Assembly: GCA_044238845.1 (NCBI GenBank)
Contig: JBIICN010000003.1
Location: 62,001-126,000 of the forward strand
From: UBA4416 sp044238845
GTDB taxonomy: Bacteria > Bacteroidota > Bacteroidia > B-17B0 > Aurantibacillaceae
Direction: 5' to 3'
DNA: 64,000 nt
In this document: in pieces, positions 62,161 through 64,000 of the stretch
How positions within the stretch are numbered: position 1 is the stretch's first letter
Layout: each line of letters opens with the position of its first letter
Position numbers and translations under genes: made by a program
The notes under the pieces: model-generated
What the model was told of the DNA's origin: nothing
Database searches by the model: none
What the model saw: only the letters and a program-made list of their open reading frames with translations

Positions 62161-64000
62161 CTAAAAATCATCATCCTCTTCTTCTTTCTTTTTAGGTTGA
62201 AGAGGCTTATTGGCTTTCGGTTTTTCTTCGCCAACTTGTATTTGAAACTTTTGATTTGCCTTTTCTGTCTCTTTTACCTTAACACTATCTTTTTTAAAGA
62301 AACCAAACTCTTCTTTTAAAATTTGTTTTAAATTTTGTTTCTCTTGTTTAATATCATCTTTAATTTTTTCTTTCGCACCTTTTCGATCATACTTAATCGT
62401 AGGATTATCAATTGGCCCCGTCATTACAATAAACACAGAACGTCTGTTTTCAGGGTCGTTTTCAATAAGAGATAACTCCTCATCAAAATCTTTATTTTCT
62501 CTAGGTTTCTTGGCTAAAATTTCGCTCAACAATAATTGAATATGATAATCAATCATGTTGTCAAAAGTATGTTTACCCCATAACTCCATATTAATGGCGT
62601 TTGATTTAATAGAAGTTCTAGGAATAGTAATCACTCGGTTTTTAATTTCAACCGCACTTTGTAAAGTAGAGAATTTAATATGTCTTAACTCATTTATATC
62701 TACATATTTTGCTAAACTCTCCAATGGCTTAAAACCTATTAACTCGCCACGTTCAATTAAAATACTACTCGTCACATTAATACTATTTAAATCAACATTT
62801 AATTTTTTATCCCAAGTTCCAGAAAAATCAACATTAGCAGTTACAAAACCTTTTAAGTTGTCATCTTTAATCGTTGTTTGTCCGAAATTATTTAATTGAG
62901 TAAACAGCTTTTGAATATTTAATTTACTTAAATCACAATCAGCCGAAACTTTAAAGCTTTCGCCGCTAGCGTCAGCAAAAGCATTTAATTTAACTTCTCC
63001 ATCCGTAGCATTTAAAACAACCTCTTTTAAAGCAATCTTTTGGTTTTTAAGTAGCATATTGCCTTTGATATTATCTGCCACAAATTTAGAAAAGGTTAAA
63101 TGCTCTACATTCACTGAAATATTGAAATCTAAATTAGCAGGAATGTTAATAGATGAATTTTCGCTTGATTTTCCAGCGCCAAATAAAAAATCTTCTAACT
63201 CAATTTTATCACTTGTTACTTGAGCAACTACAGTTAATGGCTCTTTCGGATCAAATAAATAACTTAAAAAATTTGGCAACTCACCCACTAGCATCACATC
63301 CGAATTACCTCTAATTAATTTTAAATTATAGACATTTAAATGGCGATTATTTAATTCTAACTTTCCTTCAGGAATATTAATGTGTTTATCAGTTTGCTTA
63401 AATGTTGCTTTTAAATCGGTGATGACTGCATTTCCATTTGCTTTAATACTTGGGCTATAAGCATTGGATTTCATTTCACTAATCAAACCTTCTATTTCTG
63501 CATTTAGATTTATTGCACCACTTAAATTCTCTAAGGTGTCAATTGGATAAAAGGCAATCAGTTCTTCTAATTTTGTATTAGCAGCTAATTTTAATTTTAA
63601 ATAAGGGTCTTTGAAATTAGTTAATTCTACATCACCAGTAAACGTATTGCCATTTAAATTTGCTGAAATATTTTTAAGTGTTAGGTTGCTTCTGCTCTCA
63701 TTCACTGTAATATTGCCTAACAAATTCACATTCGTTAAGGTGGTGTTTTTTTCTTTGTAAGTAACAGTAGCCTTCTTAACACCAAAATCAGATTTTAAAA
63801 TAAATGGTTGTCCGTTTTTGTAATGACACTCGCCAAAAGCGTAAAATTCTCCATCACTTTCGTAATCATTAATTTGATTTTGGAACTTCTCAGGTAGTAA
63901 CGATAAAGTAGATGAGATGTCTAAATTTTTTCCGTTAAAAAAAATATCGAGCGATTGAAGGCTATCTTTCATCACAAAGGAGCCTTTACTAACTAATTGA
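62161..64000 (-). CDS. AsmA-like envelope protein (5' end beyond window)
   Basis: This is a C-terminal fragment of about 613 residues; the frame stays open to the right edge (reading QLVSKGSFVMKDS), so the true start lies outside. A GTG at 63975 is not the start. It has the repetitive beta pattern of AsmA/TamB-like proteins, with LNVDLNSINVTSSILIERGE, then GFKPLESLAKYVDINELRHI, and MELWGKHTFDNMIDYHIQLL typical of the C-terminal domain. A charged tail (PLQPKKKEEEDDDF) ends it. Likely periplasm-spanning, lipid handling. It is related in type but not closely to the gene at 2528-5353. Confidence 0.78.
   Translation of the reverse strand, partial: QLVSKGSFVMKDSLQSLDIFFNGKNLDISSTLSLLPEKFQNQINDYESDGEFYAFGECHYKNGQPFILKSDFGVKKATVTYKEKNTTLTNVNLLGNITVNESRSNLTLKNISANLNGNTFTGDVELTNFKDPYLKLKLAANTKLEELIAFYPIDTLENLSGAINLNAEIEGLISEMKSNAYSPSIKANGNAVITDLKATFKQTDKHINIPEGKLELNNRHLNVYNLKLIRGNSDVMLVGELPNFLSYLFDPKEPLTVVAQVTSDKIELEDFLFGAGKSSENSSINIPANLDFNISVNVEHLTFSKFVADNIKGNMLLKNQKIALKEVVLNATDGEVKLNAFADASGESFKVSADCDLSKLNIQKLFTQLNNFGQTTIKDDNLKGFVTANVDFSGTWDKKLNVDLNSINVTSSILIERGELIGFKPLESLAKYVDINELRHIKFSTLQSAVEIKNRVITIPRTSIKSNAINMELWGKHTFDNMIDYHIQLLLSEILAKKPRENKDFDEELSLIENDPENRRSVFIVMTGPIDNPTIKYDRKGAKEKIKDDIKQEKQNLKQILKEEFGFFKKDSVKVKETEKANQKFQIQVGEEKPKANKPLQPKKKEEEDDDF

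Noticed and set aside
62555..62899. 114-codon plus-strand frame
   Set aside because: Opposite the second AsmA-like gene; a shadow frame.
1..64000. tRNA, rRNA, tmRNA, riboswitch and replication origin
   Set aside because: None was recognised by reading for cloverleaf arms, T-loop GTTCGA-type motifs or DnaA-box clusters. A covariance-model scan would be decisive.

Overview
The window looks like chromosomal DNA of a free-living Bacteroidota bacterium, probably Flavobacteriales-like or a related aquatic lineage. The evidence is AT-rich DNA (roughly one third G+C by eye), signal peptides ending in Q or A-Q, two secreted enzymes with C-terminal type IX secretion (T9SS) sorting domains of the SIYPNP type, AsmA-like and OmpA/PD40 envelope proteins, LytS/LytTR signalling, DUF5606, TAnnTTTG promoter motifs, and dispersed palindromes of types common in this phylum. 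No rRNA, tRNA, CRISPR array, prophage or plasmid module was seen. Every functional call comes from reading motifs. No database search was possible.

Layout. 1-2.5 kb: 5' part of a YitT membrane protein, then two gene blocks (UbiE-like methyltransferase plus SRPBCC protein; a small secreted protein) separated by long imperfect palindromes that resemble integron attC sites. 2.5-10.7 kb: an AsmA-like envelope protein, a histidine kinase coupled to a PorE-like TPR/PD40/OmpA protein, a TPR protein and trmN. 10.8-17 kb: dacB, a class III aminotransferase, a five-repeat beta-flower protein, and the tight operon ribD-eamA-yigZ. 17.1-22.4 kb: the operon yicC, small membrane protein, UbiA/MqnP-type prenyltransferase, sanA, SdiA-regulated-domain protein, then a large unknown protein. 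22.4-26.7 kb: an operon of pentapeptide, ChaN-like and thioredoxin/TPR proteins, inverted-repeat elements carrying a dead GxxExxY gene, and a PA0069-type radical SAM protein. 26.9-31.9 kb: two T9SS cargo enzymes, a purple-acid-phosphatase-like enzyme and an M4 metallopeptidase. 32.1-44.2 kb: a LytS/LytTR pair, a B12-binding radical SAM protein, an internally duplicated secreted protein, a Coq7-like/methyltransferase pair, a leucine-rich-repeat protein kinase, pepD and several conserved unknowns.

44.2-50.0 kb is the most unusual part. It holds an overlooked 53-residue protein with 14 cysteines (metallothionein-like). Upstream of it is a three-gene unit: a TPR/TonB-domain protein, a formylglycine-generating-enzyme-fold protein resembling GldK, and a MORN-repeat protein whose C-terminal half carries the motifs of the T9SS ring protein GldN. 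The last two overlap by ATGA. It continues with a RAYT transposase inside its REP palindromes and direct repeats, a secreted protein broken by a one-base slip in a homopolymer, and an unknown two-gene unit. 50.4-54.1 kb: class Ia ribonucleotide reductase (nrdB, nrdA). 54.6-57.4 kb: a DUF5606 protein, a 258-bp multi-hairpin repeat and an M3 oligoendopeptidase. 57.4-62.0 kb: a cyanophycin set, with cphA for synthesis, cphB for depolymerisation and an isoaspartyl peptidase that would finish the breakdown. The window ends inside a second AsmA-like gene.

The main themes are envelope biogenesis and T9SS secretion, nitrogen storage as cyanophycin, and small repeat-driven remodelling between operons. 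The candidates for undescribed biology are the GldK/GldN-like pair, the Cys-rich mini-protein and the attC-like cassettes.
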